Positions 13,080 through 25,095 are shown, counted from the first letter of the stretch. The stretch is 64,000 nucleotides of DNA from Istiophorus platypterus (GCA_016859345.1 CM029126.1:775001-839000), one strand, 5' to 3'. Program-made: numbers and translations. Notes: generated by a model not told the origin, from the sequence alone.

Positions 13080-13430
13080 TGAATTCTCTCTCTAATAGTT
13101 AGAATTTTATCATTAAAGAAGCTCATGAAGTCGTCACTACTGAGAGTTATCGGTCTACATGGCTCAATTGAGCTATGACTCTCAGTCAGCCTGGCTATGG
13201 TGCTGAAATAAACCTAGGGTTGTTTTTATTTTTCTTCATTATAGATGAGTAAGGGCTGCTCTGGCATCACTGAGGGCCTCCTCTAAGTTCTAGTTCTGTC
13301 CCTCTAGGCAGAGCGAGATTCCTCCGCCACTTCCTGTCCAGCTTTCCCAGGGTCTGCTTTGAAGCACAGGTGCGAATTGTACCGTGGGCCGAGCCTCCTC
13401 TGATCCACCTACTTCCTCCTCAGGGGGTCA
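13080..13430 (-). mobile_element. L2/CR1-like LINE, linker between endonuclease and reverse transcriptase
   Basis: Minus-strand translation gives 'STIARLTESHSSIEP' followed by 'SSDDFMSFFNDKI', which is typical of the endonuclease-to-RT linker of fish L2/CR1-like LINEs (decoded from about 13,230 down to 13,085). Stops interrupt the more 5' part. It points the same way as the RT fragment at 9.5-10.1 kb and would precede it in one element. Confidence 0.8.
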
Positions 13431-13797
13431 ACAGCGTTGAGACTCGTACGCAGTGAAGCTGAAGCTTCAACACCATCATCATCATCATCAGCCTGTGTGG
13501 GATTAAAGGTGAGGATCTCTCCTCCATCGCACTGACACAAGACACTGGAGTAAATGACACTGGAGCCCCACAATACATTTGGTTAAAGCTCTATCAGATA
13601 CTGTGTCGTCCACTGCTATGAACTCAGGGTCTGATTAGAACAGTGAGTGGGTTCATTCACATGCTGAGTCTGATGAAGAATTAAATGAAGAACTGAATCT
13701 GATTCCACCAACATCTACATTGACGTTGAAATAACCAAATATAAAGAGTTAATCTGTACTGAGAAATGACACAGAAAAAAAAATAGCTGCATGTCTC

Positions 13798-13866
13798 CTC
13801 CTCCTCCTCCTCCACCTCCATCTCCCCCTCGACCTCCACCTCCTCCTCCTTCTCCACCTCCTCCTC
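13798..13866. repeat. CCT/CTC pyrimidine repeat
   Basis: Imperfect (CTC)n with CCACCT and CCCCTC variants. Strand-asymmetric pyrimidine tract. Confidence 0.85.
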
Positions 13867-14254
13867 TGCCTGCCAAAAAAAAGAAGTCCTAAATATCCAA
13901 GTCTCCCTTTGACCTGATGAATTAACGAATATGAGACTATGGGATCAACTCTCTCCAGGACAAATGTGAGGGTCAGACACCAGTTCGTCCTTGGAGGATT
14001 CCTGAGAAAAATGGAGGAAATGGTCTCATTTCTTTTACCTAAGCCTCACGTGTTGAAGATGTCCTCGCTCCAGCCCGGAATAATCCTCCTTCCTCCTCGT
14101 CTGGTCAATTAAAGCAAATCCTCTCAGTCCTCTTGTCCTTTTTTCATTTTCTCGCTCCTGTACATTGTCTCAGGGTCAGAGTTAACCTCACCTCCATCCT
14201 ACCTGAGTGATGATCATCAATTGCTGCATTTTCCCCCTTGTTGACACCTTTAAA

Positions 14255-14385
14255 ATGCTAATAAACCTCATTACAGCAAAGAAGTATCATTAGCATTTAC
14301 CGACTTCCGATTAAATTTAATCATGCCGCGGTTGTCTGACAGTCATTTATCAGCTGGGTAATGAATTATTATTGGGGGACGGAGA
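14255..14385. other. Candidate conserved non-coding element
   Basis: About 130 bp dense in homeodomain-type cores (taataaa, cattac, attagca, taaattta, aatcatg, taatgaatta) with a CpG-containing 'catgccgcggttgtc' block and no simple repeats. The composition resembles vertebrate developmental enhancers. This is a judgement from sequence texture only; no alignment was possible. Confidence 0.35.
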
Positions 14386-14389
14386 AAGC

Positions 14390-15200
14390 AAGTGGAGGAA
14401 GATTGAGAGTTCGCAGAAAGTGAAAGTGACACTTTCATACTTTGGGATTATGTCTTCAACAGACACAATATGATTTTGTACATTAAACTAAAAAAGAATT
14501 AATTGGAAAACACCAGAAGTTTAAAATAAAGAAGGAAAACTATGAAACGGTTTTTATGTCTGACTGAGGTAAAAAAAAAAAAAGAAAAAAAAGAATTGTG
14601 TTTCCATATGTGAAAGATGAAGTTAAAGCTGAGAAAAACTTGGAATAAGAATGATGATGTCATTCAAACGCCTGAATCTTATTGAACTCGTAGAGGAGTC
14701 GTCAGGTGACAAGCGATCTAGGATCCATCAGCTTCTACGTAACATTTCCATCTCAGATCCAAGTCGATCACTCAGGTCTGCAACCTCAGGTGGGTTAAAA
14801 AAAAGGAAGGTGAAACCGAACCCCTGCAGAGGAAGCAGTCAGAGAACAGGATCCGGGGGGGCTGCAATGTGGTGCTACTTTTCTGGGGGGTTGACAAACA
14901 AGAAAAAGCAACTGGTGTCACAAAGACACACACACAAACACAACAAGTGCATGTGCATCATAGGTGCAGCTGAACTTCAGCCTGAGCAAACACACGGAAC
15001 ATTTAACATTGTGGCAGCTCTAGTTTAGTTAAAGAGCAACTGGATACAAAAAGGTTGCACTTAAAACTGGTTAAGTGTAGAAACAGGCAGTAAAGCAGGA
15101 TCCAGAGTCTGTTCACCCCGGTCTCAGCGGGAAGGGCCATCACGCTGACAAGAGCCGGACGGGGCAGGGTCGGCTTCAGCTTCACTTGGTGCGTCAGCCA
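14390..15200. other. Unassigned non-coding sequence
   Basis: Contains an A-rich tract (14,570-14,592) and a 125-codon plus frame at 14,651-15,028 that I could not link to any family. Its codon content is not convincing and it has no splice context. Confidence 0.3.
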
Positions 15201-15204
15201 GTTG

Positions 15205-15421
15205 TTATGTTGGGGGGTTGTTATAGGGGGGTTGTTATGTTGGGTTTTTTTATGGGGGGGGTCCTTATGTTGGGGGGTTGTTATGGGGGGGGTCATTATT
15301 TTGGGGGGTTGTTATTTGGGGGCCGTTATGTTGGGGGGTTGTTATGGGCGGGTTGTTATGGGGGGTTGTTATGGGGGGCCCTTATGTTAGGGGGTTGTTA
15401 TGGGAGGTTGTTAAGGGGGGG
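15205..15421. repeat. G-rich minisatellite, about 16-bp unit
   Basis: Tandem array of 'ttgttatgttggggggg' type units varying in G-run length (5 to 8 G), with 'gtccttatg' and 'gtcattat' variants. It contains about a dozen G-runs of 5 or more, enough to form G-quadruplexes on the plus strand. The Gly/Val/Leu/Cys-rich open frames across it are repeat by-products. Confidence 0.9.
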
Positions 15422-15504
15422 TCTCCCTGTACTAACATGACAGTTTCAGATATTCAGCATCTTTGACCTGGATTTCTGATGATGTTTCGGATTTTCGACT
15501 TCAT

Positions 15505-15592
15505 ATCACCACCTCCTCTTCTTCCTCCACCTCCTCCTTCTCTCCCTCCTACTCCTCCTCTTCCTCCTCCTCCTCCTCCTCTTCCTCTGGGA
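15505..15592. repeat. CCT/CTT pyrimidine repeat
   Basis: Imperfect (CTC/CTT)n tract. It produces spurious poly-Pro/Leu frames. Confidence 0.85.
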
Positions 15593-15599
15593 GCCTTAG

Positions 15600-16712
15600 T
15601 GACTGACAGGGTGGGGCTCAGGACGTCTGACTCCCCTCCTGTTTATTTCGGTCCGTCACAGGTGTTTGACCCTGTGTTTCAGCTCTTGTCAGCAAGTAAA
15701 CTGGTGTTTTTTTTCTTTTATTTCTCGGTTCGGCAGCCAACACTCTTATCCACTTTTTTCCCTCTTTCCTACAGAGTCAGACAGTCGATCAAAGATGCAG
15801 GAAATGTTTCCAAACGGAGAAAAATATTCTCTCGGTCGTCTCTGTAGTCAAAGCTTTACATGTGAGTTAAGAGTTATCTGCTGTTGGAGCAGCGGTTGTG
15901 GTGTTTGTCTTCAAACAGAATGAAACCATCGTCTGTTTGCTTCCCACGAGTTCCTCTACAGATGGAGTTTACAGTTGAAAACAGGACTTGTTGTTTCATC
16001 AATGGTTGCCAACAGTAAAAGTGTTCAGCATTCAGCTTACTTTACCTTAGTGGAAAACAAGGTGACATTGAGCTGAATCCACTTTCTATATGAACAGGTA
16101 AAAATAATGGCTATTAGCCAGACTTTCTATGCTCAGTCATCAGGAGAAAAGATAAGGACGATTTATGGATTTCTCCAAATTTTTGATTCCTACTGGAATC
16201 ACGAATGGCAGCAGGAGGAAGCGGATTAATGGTTGAGCTGCAGCTCGGAGGAACAAACCCACACCAAACATTGCGCTGGATGTTAAAGAAAGAACCAGAA
16301 CGGATTCTTGGATGAATTGTGAACAGTTCGGCGTCGGCTCACGGCCCCTGAAGCTTTTTGGTAAATGGCAAAAACACCGGAAGAGGAGGAACTGATCTTT
16401 AGCATTTTACCTAGCATTAGCTAACGACCATCAATAACCAGACACAGTCGGTGAGATAAAGTTTTACTGGCTGGCACCAACTCTCCCTGTTATAAGGACT
16501 GAGGACACGGAACATGGACGTTTCTGTCCAACACACTGGAAGCGATGATCTAAACCGGGTCTCTCAGTCCGGCTCTGACCCTCCGACACCATCTGTCTCA
16601 TCCATAACAGCTGGGGAGCTGAGCTGCTCAAACGCTGCAGGTTCATGAGACGATTTTCTTATCTGTTTTTGGATATGATATTCGCTTTGTGTTATGATTT
16701 GCTTATTTAGTT
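15600..16712. other. Unassigned non-coding sequence
   Basis: No recognised gene. Plus frames at 15,666-15,923 overlap the end of the pyrimidine tract and lack any family resemblance. Confidence 0.35.
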
Positions 16713-16716
16713 ACAC

Positions 16717-17086
16717 TGTAGAATAGAATAGGGATCACTCAGTACATTCTGTTCCTGTGCAAGTGCCCGCCTGTGCTCAACCGAAGGTCACAGACGAACA
16801 GGGTCACTGTGCCCTGATGTGAAAACACCTGCCAACAGAAGATAACATCTGTAAGAAGGAACTGACTTAACCCCGTCTGAATGGAAAATTACTGAGCATC
16901 GGGTGGCGCAAGAAAAATATATAGACTGTCGCATGCTGTGTGAAACTCAGACATAACTTAGTACGCGAGTGAGTTATGTCTCCAGATATATCTGTAACTC
17001 TTGAATAAACAGTGTTGGTTTTATACAAGGAAAGTCTCCGAGTGATCTCTCCTCATCAACGAACCCGGTGAAGCCGGCGCGCTTCA
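16717..17086 (+). mobile_element. Solo LTR (370 bp) with 4-bp target-site duplication
   Basis: The segment begins TG (tgtagaatag) and ends CA (gcgcttca). It is flanked on both sides by ACAC (16,713-16,716 and 17,087-17,090), a 4-bp target-site duplication. Inside are a TATA-like 'tatata' at 16,918-16,923 and an AATAAA poly-A signal at 17,004-17,009, which gives a U3-R-U5 order on the plus strand. No internal retroelement sequence follows, so it is a recombined solo LTR. I cannot place it in a Gypsy, Pao or retrovirus-like family. Confidence 0.8.
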
Positions 17087-17329
17087 ACACTGTCTCATGT
17101 TGTTTTCTCCAAAAGTCCCTGACGACGATCGTTATTAACAAGATTAACAATTATCCTGTGTCCTGTGTAATTAATCAAAAACGCCTGAGAGAACGTTAAT
17201 GCTCCCAGGACCTGGAGCCTGGAACATGAAGGAACCAAGCACACAAACACTCAGCTGTTTCCGTTCGGTTCCAAACCTCCTCCTCTGTGTCATATGAGGA
17301 AGGATGACAGCACCTAGTTCACTCACACA

Positions 17330-17427
17330 GCAGCTGTGTGTGTGTGTGATACTTTTGCCATGAAATGCCCCCCCAATCCAAGTGTGTGTGTGTGTGCGTG
17401 TGTGTGTGTGTGTGGGGGGGGGGGGGG
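17330..17427. repeat. GT microsatellite ending in a 14-G run
   Basis: Two (GT)n blocks, the second running straight into a 14-base G homopolymer (17,414-17,427). Confidence 0.9.
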
Positions 17428-17429
17428 CT

Positions 17430-18866
17430 GACCCCTCCCAGAACCAGCTTTGCGGTTCGTTCAGGATGCTGATGATCACATCACGTCATTCTCAGCAGAT
17501 TAGAAACCTGCTGTCGCTGATTAAAAACAGGCAGGGGTTGATCTGATCATCAAACTGTGAATATATACACCTGTCTGTCACTGCAGGAGGAGAGGAGGAG
17601 CAGCGAGCAGCAAGTGATTAATAACCCATGAGTGAGCACTTCTGATGGATTTTAGTTTTCTATTAGTTTCAATCATGCTCCATCCTGCTGGACACACTCT
17701 CATTCTGTTCCTCTGCCTCTACTTTCTCCATAGGTCTGTCATGTTGTAGAGTGAAGACTATTCATTAGCACACCTTTTTTGTGTGTCATTGTCTCTGTCG
17801 TGTCTGTTTTCTCAGGTTTCTCAGATTAATCTGCACCATCATGTTGAGTCTTGTTTATATGGCGCTGATCAACGCAGCGACTCACTGAGGCTCCAGGCGC
17901 GACGCTTGTCTGGAATAACTGGATTATTTCAAATAAAACTTTGCTCGAATCTGAGCCAGAATCACAAACCAAAGAAAAAAACCTGGGGGGGGGGGGGGGG
18001 TGCTGCGTGAAAGGGGTCAAAGTCAGAATTAAAGTCAGCTTTATCATCATTTACAGCAGGAGACTATTCAAAGAAATGCAGAGTAATAAAAAAGTAATAA
18101 AAAAATAACGGTAAAACAGAAAAAGTCAACAGAAGCATCACATCCACTCAATATAAATATCACGGGAGCAGAGCAGCTTCCTTGTGAATGTGTCCACTCA
18201 GCCTCAGTGTAAACAGACTGTTCACCGGCGTATCAATAATCCCAGAAAACATCCGGAGGACAGAAATGAGAGAATACTCGCAGAGGCTTGGTGGTGGATC
18301 CTCAGGTAAAAGGCTGCCTCAGATACGGCTCCTCTAAAATGTTCCCACATTATTCTCTCAGCAACTGCAGCTACTTCAATTAATATGAGCCATAGTTACA
18401 ATGCACTGCTGTGTGTTTTCAGGCTGTTGTGTGTGTTTACTCGCTACATGTACGATTTGTGATGTGTGACTTTTCCAGAAGGCGACTGTTCAAAATGTGT
18501 CCATATTTCGTTAGTTTTCAATAAACTTGCATAATAAGGGTTTTTGGTTCATATAACAAAGTCTGCAGTGCATCAAACACAACTTACTAATATCCAACTG
18601 AAACTGACATCGTTACCGAACCTCAAACACACTCCTCTTGTTGCCCGAACCTGGAATCACCGGGACACCGGAGCAGTAAACTGCCTCGGTACCAGGACAC
18701 GGACCTCAAAAGGTTTGGGGGACTTCGAGGTTTTGAGTTCCTGGTGTTGAGAGGACAACCAGAGTTAAACCACAGTCAGGACGTGGGGCCCAGTCTCTGG
18801 TCTCACTGAACTTTGATTCTGGTCCTGAGCCAGTCCCCTGACACACTGTAGAGGACTAGACTACAG
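17430..18866. other. Unassigned sequence with a 16-G run
   Basis: A 16-base G homopolymer sits at 17,985-18,000. No gene or transposon is recognised. If the nek11-like transcript continues past the 18.9 kb exon, this is intronic or 3' sequence. Confidence 0.35.
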
Positions 18867-18872
18867 ACTCAC

Positions 18873-18965
18873 CCTCTCTGGCGTTGGATTCTGGTCTCCC
18901 GCAGGCTCCTGTTGATTGTCTGGGGCCCTTGGGGCTCTCAGGGGCCTCGGGCTCTACTGGATCTC
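18873..18965 (-). CDS. nek11: nek11-like C-terminal exon
   Basis: A 93-bp exon with a good acceptor (tttaaaccag) and a consensus donor (gtgagt). It starts with two bases that complete the codon left open by the 24.3 kb exon (G|GA), then reads DPVEPEAPESPKGPRQSTG and continues without a stop, ending one base into a codon. It is Pro/Glu-rich, as expected for the low-complexity tail downstream of the NEK11 coiled coil. A weak resemblance to the human SPGP segment is the only direct similarity. Identity therefore rests mostly on phase and strand. Confidence 0.6.
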
Positions 18966-19084
18966 CTGGTTTAAAGAGAGAAACAACAAAAAAAGAAAGG
19001 TAGGAAACACTTGGAGACTGAATATTAAACATCATCTATCACACCTCTAGATGTTGTTTTAGTTAAAATCTGCTCTTAGTTCAA

Positions 19085-19268
19085 CCCCCCCCCCCCCCGC
19101 CCCCCTCTATGAATGAGCAGCTCAGACTCCATTAATTAAAGCAGGGTACAGTCTGTGGAGATGATTCTAATTGGATTATAATGGCAGATTATCTGCTGCT
19201 GCCAGAATCTAAACACACCATTTCTCTATCTCTGGTTCACGCGCGCGCGCACACACACACACACACAC
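19085..19268. repeat. C-homopolymer and (GC)n(AC)n microsatellite
   Basis: A 14-C run at 19,085-19,098, and a compound (GC)5(AC)9-type repeat at about 19,240-19,268. Between them, 19,130-19,210 has 'attaattaa' and 'taattggattataatgg', a homeodomain-like palindromic block. Confidence 0.8.
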
Positions 19269-19269
19269 C

Positions 19270-20775
19270 AGTCTGGCTTTTCCAAACTGTTCTAAACTGA
19301 AACTTAAATGACCTAAAGCTGAAGGATGAGCTCTGCAAGGCTAAGAACCCAGACTGAAAATTAAAGATGTGGTGACCTTCTCATAAGACGCTTGCATGAA
19401 ACATTTTAAGTCTCCAAAGGTTGCAAGTCTTAACGATCTTTGAATCTTAATGAGGCTCTTGATTGTGACAAACCCTGAGCTTTAACGAGCTGTGAATGTT
19501 AACGATCTCTAAATGTTAACAAGCTAATGACCTCACAGGTCTTTGGGGATCATTAAAACTGGAGCCTCTGGACATCGGTTCCAAACTGAAATTCTTTTAC
19601 TTTTAGGACACTTCAACTCCTTTTGACAGACAGTTGCTCTGATTTTCATTGTGAAACATTTCAGCTACTCCCAGATCTTAGACTAACCTGACAATTTTAA
19701 CCGAAGTTAGTGTTTAAATACCAAGGGACGCTTCAACTGCTTTCAGTGCACAGCTGGAATCTGAAGTACAGCAGTTTCAGCAGCTTTCACTCCAACTGAG
19801 TTCTGCTGCTTTTATCCTTTGCTTCTCAACTGACGACATTTAAACAGCTTTCATCTCTTTCCTGAACATACACTTCAGCTCCTTTCAGCACTTCCACTTA
19901 ATCCTTGGTCAGTGCTAATGCTCAAACTGAAATGCCACTTCAACTTCCTTCAACTCCAAACTATTTACTACTCTGTCAGTATCTGTACTTTGGCTGCCAC
20001 TTCACTTCTGTCAGTATTTCAACTCTTTCAAATGCTTCAGCTACAAATTTTCAGCAGCAAGCAACCAAACATTTTCCTGATATATTCCAGTCTTTTCTAG
20101 GTGATTTCACTTTTTTATGAGTCTCAGTGCTACAAACAAAGCTCAGATTTTCCGTCTCTTCTTTTAGCTTCGGTCTGACTCTGATCCTTTCACAGTTTAA
20201 ACTTGATGACTAAAAAAACAACCTGCCTTAAACTTCAGTCAGAAACACCAGTGAAGCACAAATTGACTCTGAGCTGCAGTTTAACAGCTAATGGCTGGAC
20301 AGTAAATCAGGATAATGGCCTCTAAGCTGTTCCAGCTCTTTTGTGCATTTACAAGAAGCTGAATATCAGGATGTAATGGCTGTTAATTGCTGCTGATGTC
20401 ATGGTCTGTTACTGTGGCTCCTCAGGGGAACAGTAAGTCCACCATTCCTCAACAGAGCAGTGAGCTGACTATCAGGTCTAGACAAGGAGGACTGAAAAGA
20501 GCTCTGCGTGTTGCACTATTTAACCTGACACAACAGTTTTCATTAAAACACAAAGTTTGACTATTTTCAAATACTCAATACTTCAAACATGTGCTAATGA
20601 CCACAGTCAATAAAGAAGTGGTAAATCTTGATCTCTAGACCTGTATCAGTTAAATAGGCCACATGCATTATTATGAAATTTAAAACCAGTTAGCAGACTT
20701 TATGAACACAACATTCTATCTGTTAGTCTGCATCTGTGTTTGCTCTTATGAAATTTGCTAATGAGGTATTGTCAT
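19270..20775. other. Intronic-type sequence, nothing recognised
   Basis: No exon or mobile element could be supported. Slightly repetitive 'tttcagc...cttt' phrasing occurs between 19,600 and 20,100 but no regular period. Confidence 0.35.
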
Positions 20776-20784
20776 CAAATTAAT

Positions 20785-20990
20785 GATGAAATAATTCTTG
20801 ATGTAGCTAAAGCAGTTGATCTACAGCATTATAAGCATTCCTGGTCTATTTTGATCTGCTTTGACGTGGCTTAAATTCATATCATAAATTGTAAAATTGC
20901 AACAAATCTGACCAAGGAAGGTGTTCCCCAAGGCTCAATCCTGGGGCCTTTCTATATTTACATATCAGCACACATCTTGCAAACCACTTG
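20785..20990 (+). mobile_element. LINE reverse-transcriptase relic
   Basis: Plus-strand translation gives a decayed 'LDVAKAVD' (LDLSKAFD-type motif, near 20,795-20,820) followed by 'TKEGVPQGSILGP' at about 20,910-20,950, the hallmark GVPQGS block of non-LTR reverse transcriptases. No YADD block follows in frame. Short, dead fragment. Confidence 0.75.
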
Positions 20991-21544
20991 TAATCATGTG
21001 ACAGTCTTTCATGTACATTAATCTGGTAAATCCAAATCTGGAGAGAAGTGCTGCCTGAAGGAAGAACTCAGGGAAAAATGATTCGCTGGCTCCAAAGCGA
21101 CAAAACCACAAAGCAAGCGAGTGGGAACCATCTGACGGCAAAGACAAAGGCTGGAAGAAGAAGCATCTCCAGAAGTACTGCGTTGTGGCAATACTCCATT
21201 TCAAGTACAAAATGTTGTTTGTTGAAAAATTTAGCACAATGTACTTAATGCATCAAAAGTAAAAGTTGGTCGTTCCTAGTTTTGACAAGTGCCTCCTGTG
21301 GCTGTTATGGAGTTGTTTATTATATTATTAAATTACCATTACTGGCCCATTAGCAGCATTTTACTGTTGCATCTGGTTGAGTTGAAGCTGGTTTTATTAT
21401 ATTACACACTGTGATCTGTAGCAGTGCATCATTTTTTCATCAAATCATCATTTCTTTTGTATGTAAGACGTTGATCTTCAAAGAAATTAATAACAAAAGC
21501 CCTCAAATTAATGCAGTGGAAAAAAAGTGTCTGACTGGTTCTTA

Positions 21545-21677
21545 AGCAGAGGTGGAAACACGGACCAACATGGAAATAATCAGGTACAAGTACCTTTAAA
21601 TTAAAATAAAGTTTTAATTTAAAGGTACTTTAATGTATCCATAAATGTACCTGTTATGACTGGGGGGGGGGGGGGGG
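21545..21677. mobile_element. MITE-like fragment with perfect 19-bp hairpin, then a 16-G run
   Basis: Starts 'cagaggtgga', one of the ends of the MITE family seen at 58.2 kb. It contains a perfect inverted repeat: AAGTACCTTTAAATTAAAA (21,588-21,606), a 5-nt loop, and its exact complement (21,612-21,630). A 16-base G run follows at 21,662-21,677. Confidence 0.6.
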
Positions 21678-21679
21678 TT

Positions 21680-23505
21680 TGGTCCACTGACACCACAGTT
21701 TCATACCTGTCACTTTGACATGTCTGTCCATAGCAGAGGATCATTCAGGCTCATTTTATCAAAGTAATTTAACCTCACAGATTGAATCCACGACATAAAC
21801 TGCTCTATTCAAATCTAACATCTTTATAATCTGAAATCAAGATGCTCTTCTATCTCATGTTTACTTTGAAAGTATAATAAAAAGTTAAACTCTGAAAACC
21901 AGAATGAATAAAACCGACAGTTCACAGACTCACTTCATTAATATTTACAACAAGTGCACATACATGTTAATATATGAGCATACACAGAACATGAGTGCAT
22001 TCATGAATAAATACACATAAACAGGTGCTGTCAATCATATTCAAACCCGCGGAGTCGTGTTCTGTGCTGGTTTCTGCGTTTCAGTCAAAAAATAAACTTA
22101 AATGTCTTCCATGTATTCAGTCTCGTCTTTAATTTAAGAATTTACAAAACAGACACAGAGCAATTAGCAACAAAATTTAAATGTCAGTGGTTTTTATTTT
22201 TGCTCCAGCATATTTCCAATGAGCTGGTGCGATTTGCATCTAAATGAGACTTTTTCATTAAACTACAATATTTCTGTTCACAGAGCTGCAACAAGTCGGG
22301 AAGAATAAAGAGTTTCTCAAACCGAGAGATCCACTTCCTCCATGTTCACCTGTTGCCTGGAAAAAATTCAGAATAATGTCCTGTCATTTTAATAAAAAAA
22401 ACTTCCTCTGGTTAACAGGACTAATGTTTCTATTCTTGAATTATTTAAAGTCGCTTTAAATTTGTTAAAGGATAATTCCCATTTATTTCAACCTGCCTTG
22501 TTTTCCATAAAACTGTCTGCTGTAGTTCTGGGGGTTGATAGTTATTGCTAACATCTGGTTGGATTCCTGGATCCTGAGCTCTATAGGTAGCAGAGAGACA
22601 AAGTTATAACTGTGCTGGACAATTATCCGCCAGGTAAAAATATGCAGAAAAAAGAAGAATGTGACACGTCGGCTCAGCTCAAATGTTTTATTCTGCCCAG
22701 TCACATGCTTTTAATCTGAAACTTATGTAGGAAGTGCTGAATTTCACAAACAAAAGCTTAATAGAAATCAGCAAAGAAAAAAAGCCCAGCAAAGTGCAAA
22801 CGATAATTATTGATGGAAATAAACTGAATTTATTATGTTAGAGTTCAGGTATTTCTTTTATTTAATAAGTGCCTTTATTGGAGAATTTACAGGTTTTCAT
22901 TCTTTTCTATCCTGTTAACAGTAAATATTGGGAAGTAAAGGCAACATCTTTCATTTCATGCTTAAACTTGTTTTAAACTTGTTTTAAAACAATTCAGAGG
23001 AAAATAGATTGTTCCACCAATGACTCACATTTTTTTAAATATTTCCTATTGAAACTTGTTCAACACGTAATTGAAAATGCAACTTTCGTCGACTTGTCTG
23101 TTATATTTTATAGTCTCTTTATTATTTTATTGTAATTTTCTGAAAAAAATTAACAACAGTGACTGAGGAGACTAAATGAACCAGCATCCAACTAAATGAA
23201 ACAAGTCTCAGACCTACAACTAATACAGATCATCTTATCTCACAGTGAGCAGAATTCCCTGAATGACAAACTCCTCCTTTTAAGTCTGAAACTGCTACAG
23301 CTGTTCACCATAGCCTGATGGTCTCCTGAAGATTTCTAGGTTTCTGTAGAGAAGCAGGAGGCGAAGTCACCGTCTCCTCTGACAGGAGGTGAAATAAGGA
23401 GCAAAGTCTCATGTTCAGGTTCTGATTTTGTCCGTGGTCAGTGGAGCGAGACAAACAGGTTTCACAGCAGAGGAGAGACAGGGACTGATCCAGGCCAACA
23501 GGGGC
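21680..23505. other. AT-rich intronic-type sequence
   Basis: No exon or recognised repeat. The frames here are short and AT-driven. Confidence 0.35.
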
Positions 23506-23511
23506 TGAGGG

Positions 23512-23560
23512 GATGGGGGGTGGGGGTGGGGGTGGTGGTGGTGGTGGGGGGGGGGGGGCT
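23512..23560. repeat. G-rich repeat, G-quadruplex-prone
   Basis: Consecutive G-runs of 3 to 13 separated by single A or T (gggatggggggtgggggtgg...). Meets the simple G-quadruplex pattern several times over. Confidence 0.85.
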
Positions 23561-23564
23561 CTGT

Positions 23565-24290
23565 GTCCAGCTAAACCAGATCTGTACTTTAAAGTGATTT
23601 ATTCTGTTTATGATTCACATTCAGGCTCTAGCTGTTGAACTGTAATAAAACTTGAACCCAGATATGTTCACAGCAAATTAACTCAATGTAACAATCATAT
23701 AAATTAATCAATCAGATAACATAATTATTCTGATAAAATAATTAACAAAATGAAATAATTAATCAGATAATAAAATTCACGAATTAACCACTTATGTTGT
23801 TTTCCATTAAAAAAGGTCTTTGTTTAATTTGGATAATGTTTGGAAACATCATTCTGTAATACTGAGAATGTTTTTTCAGATGCCGGTAAATGATGCATTC
23901 ATTTCATAAAGCAGTGAAGTGATACCAGAGATTCTGTCCCTGGGGGGTTTAGGCACCGGGGAGGGGTGTTATATACTGGATTTAAGGTCCAGGATTGAGA
24001 CTCTCCAACAGAGTCACAGTAGAAAAAGAGCGACTACAAACAGCTTTACCCCCTTAACCCCCCACCCCACCCCACCCCCATGGGACTCTTTGGTCTCAGT
24101 AGAGCTGTTTCAGGTGTGTTCTGGTCTGAACCGGACTTGGACTAATTCTACAGTGTTTGAAAGCTCCGAGTCTCCTGATTGTAATGAAAACAGAGGAGCT
24201 GACCGAGGTGGTTCAACCTGCAGGACACAGACCAGCTTGGTTCCGGTTGTGTCACTCTGCGGACCTTGATCTGTTGTATCAGAGTAAGTA
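23565..24290. other. Unassigned sequence
   Basis: AT-rich with 'aattaa' and 'aatcaatcagataa' words. A short CCCCA-rich stretch lies at 24,057-24,080. Nothing else. Confidence 0.3.
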
Positions 24291-24295
24291 CTCAC

Positions 24296-24356
24296 CACTC
24301 AGCTCCTCTTCCAGAACTTTCTGCATGTGCTTCATCATGGCCTCATGCTCACTGAC
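24296..24356 (-). CDS. nek11: nek11-like C-terminal exon
   Basis: A 61-bp exon flanked by a strong acceptor (ttgctgtcctcag) and donor (gtgagtact). It reads VSEHEAMMKHMQKVLEEELS and ends one base into a Gly codon that the 18.9 kb exon completes. It resembles the NEK11 segment with DIEALARCLENVL (shared E-A, basic residue, V-L spacing), a short amphipathic helix after the acidic region. The frame is open and the splice sites intact, unlike the kinase exons upstream. Confidence 0.7.
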
Positions 24357-24369
24357 CTGAGGACAGCAA

Positions 24370-25090
24370 CAAGAACTACAACGTCACCTCCTGAGGAAAA
24401 ACCATCTGGGATGTTATTAATCTCTGTATGAACCATCATTTCTTTTATTTTAAGTTTAGTTTCTGTTCTTGGAAAGGTTCCTTTATTGGTCTGGGATCGA
24501 GCTCCAGGTTCTCCAGGGGGCCCGGTTCTCGAAGCTCAGCATTGCACCAGGTAAAACGGTGTCTGTTGTGTCTGCGGTTTAGATAATGACAGACTTAATG
24601 GACACGGAGGCTCAGTAACTGAAGCTGCAGCCTCCGAGCCTCGAAAACGATGAACCAGTGGTGACACCATCCGTCTTTCAATTTCTTTTCCACGATGGAT
24701 AGAATTCAGGGATAGTCTGATAAATTCTCTTCATTTCAGGCTGTTTCATCTGCAGTGCCATGATCCTGCACTGTCAGTGATTTTACCGCTAAACCGACAA
24801 ACACAAACAATTCGCTCCTCAGCCAATAAAACCACAGTGCTACTGTAACACCCAGTTACATCTTTGTACAGACACATTCGTAACAACGACATGGTAAATT
24901 TATATGCCGATGGAACCAATTTAATGTAACTACAGCAAAACAATACGAAACAACCTGGAAAAAATCCAAAATGGCAGAGGAAACCTCTGGAAAACTACAA
25001 CAATAACGATAAAAAAGGAAAGTGGCGAGACAGTGAAAAATGACTATAATACTCAATTAAATACACCTCGCACCGGGTGTACACCTGCAG
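24370..25090. other. Intronic-type sequence
   Basis: No recognised feature. Confidence 0.3.
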
Positions 25091-25095
25091 CCCCG

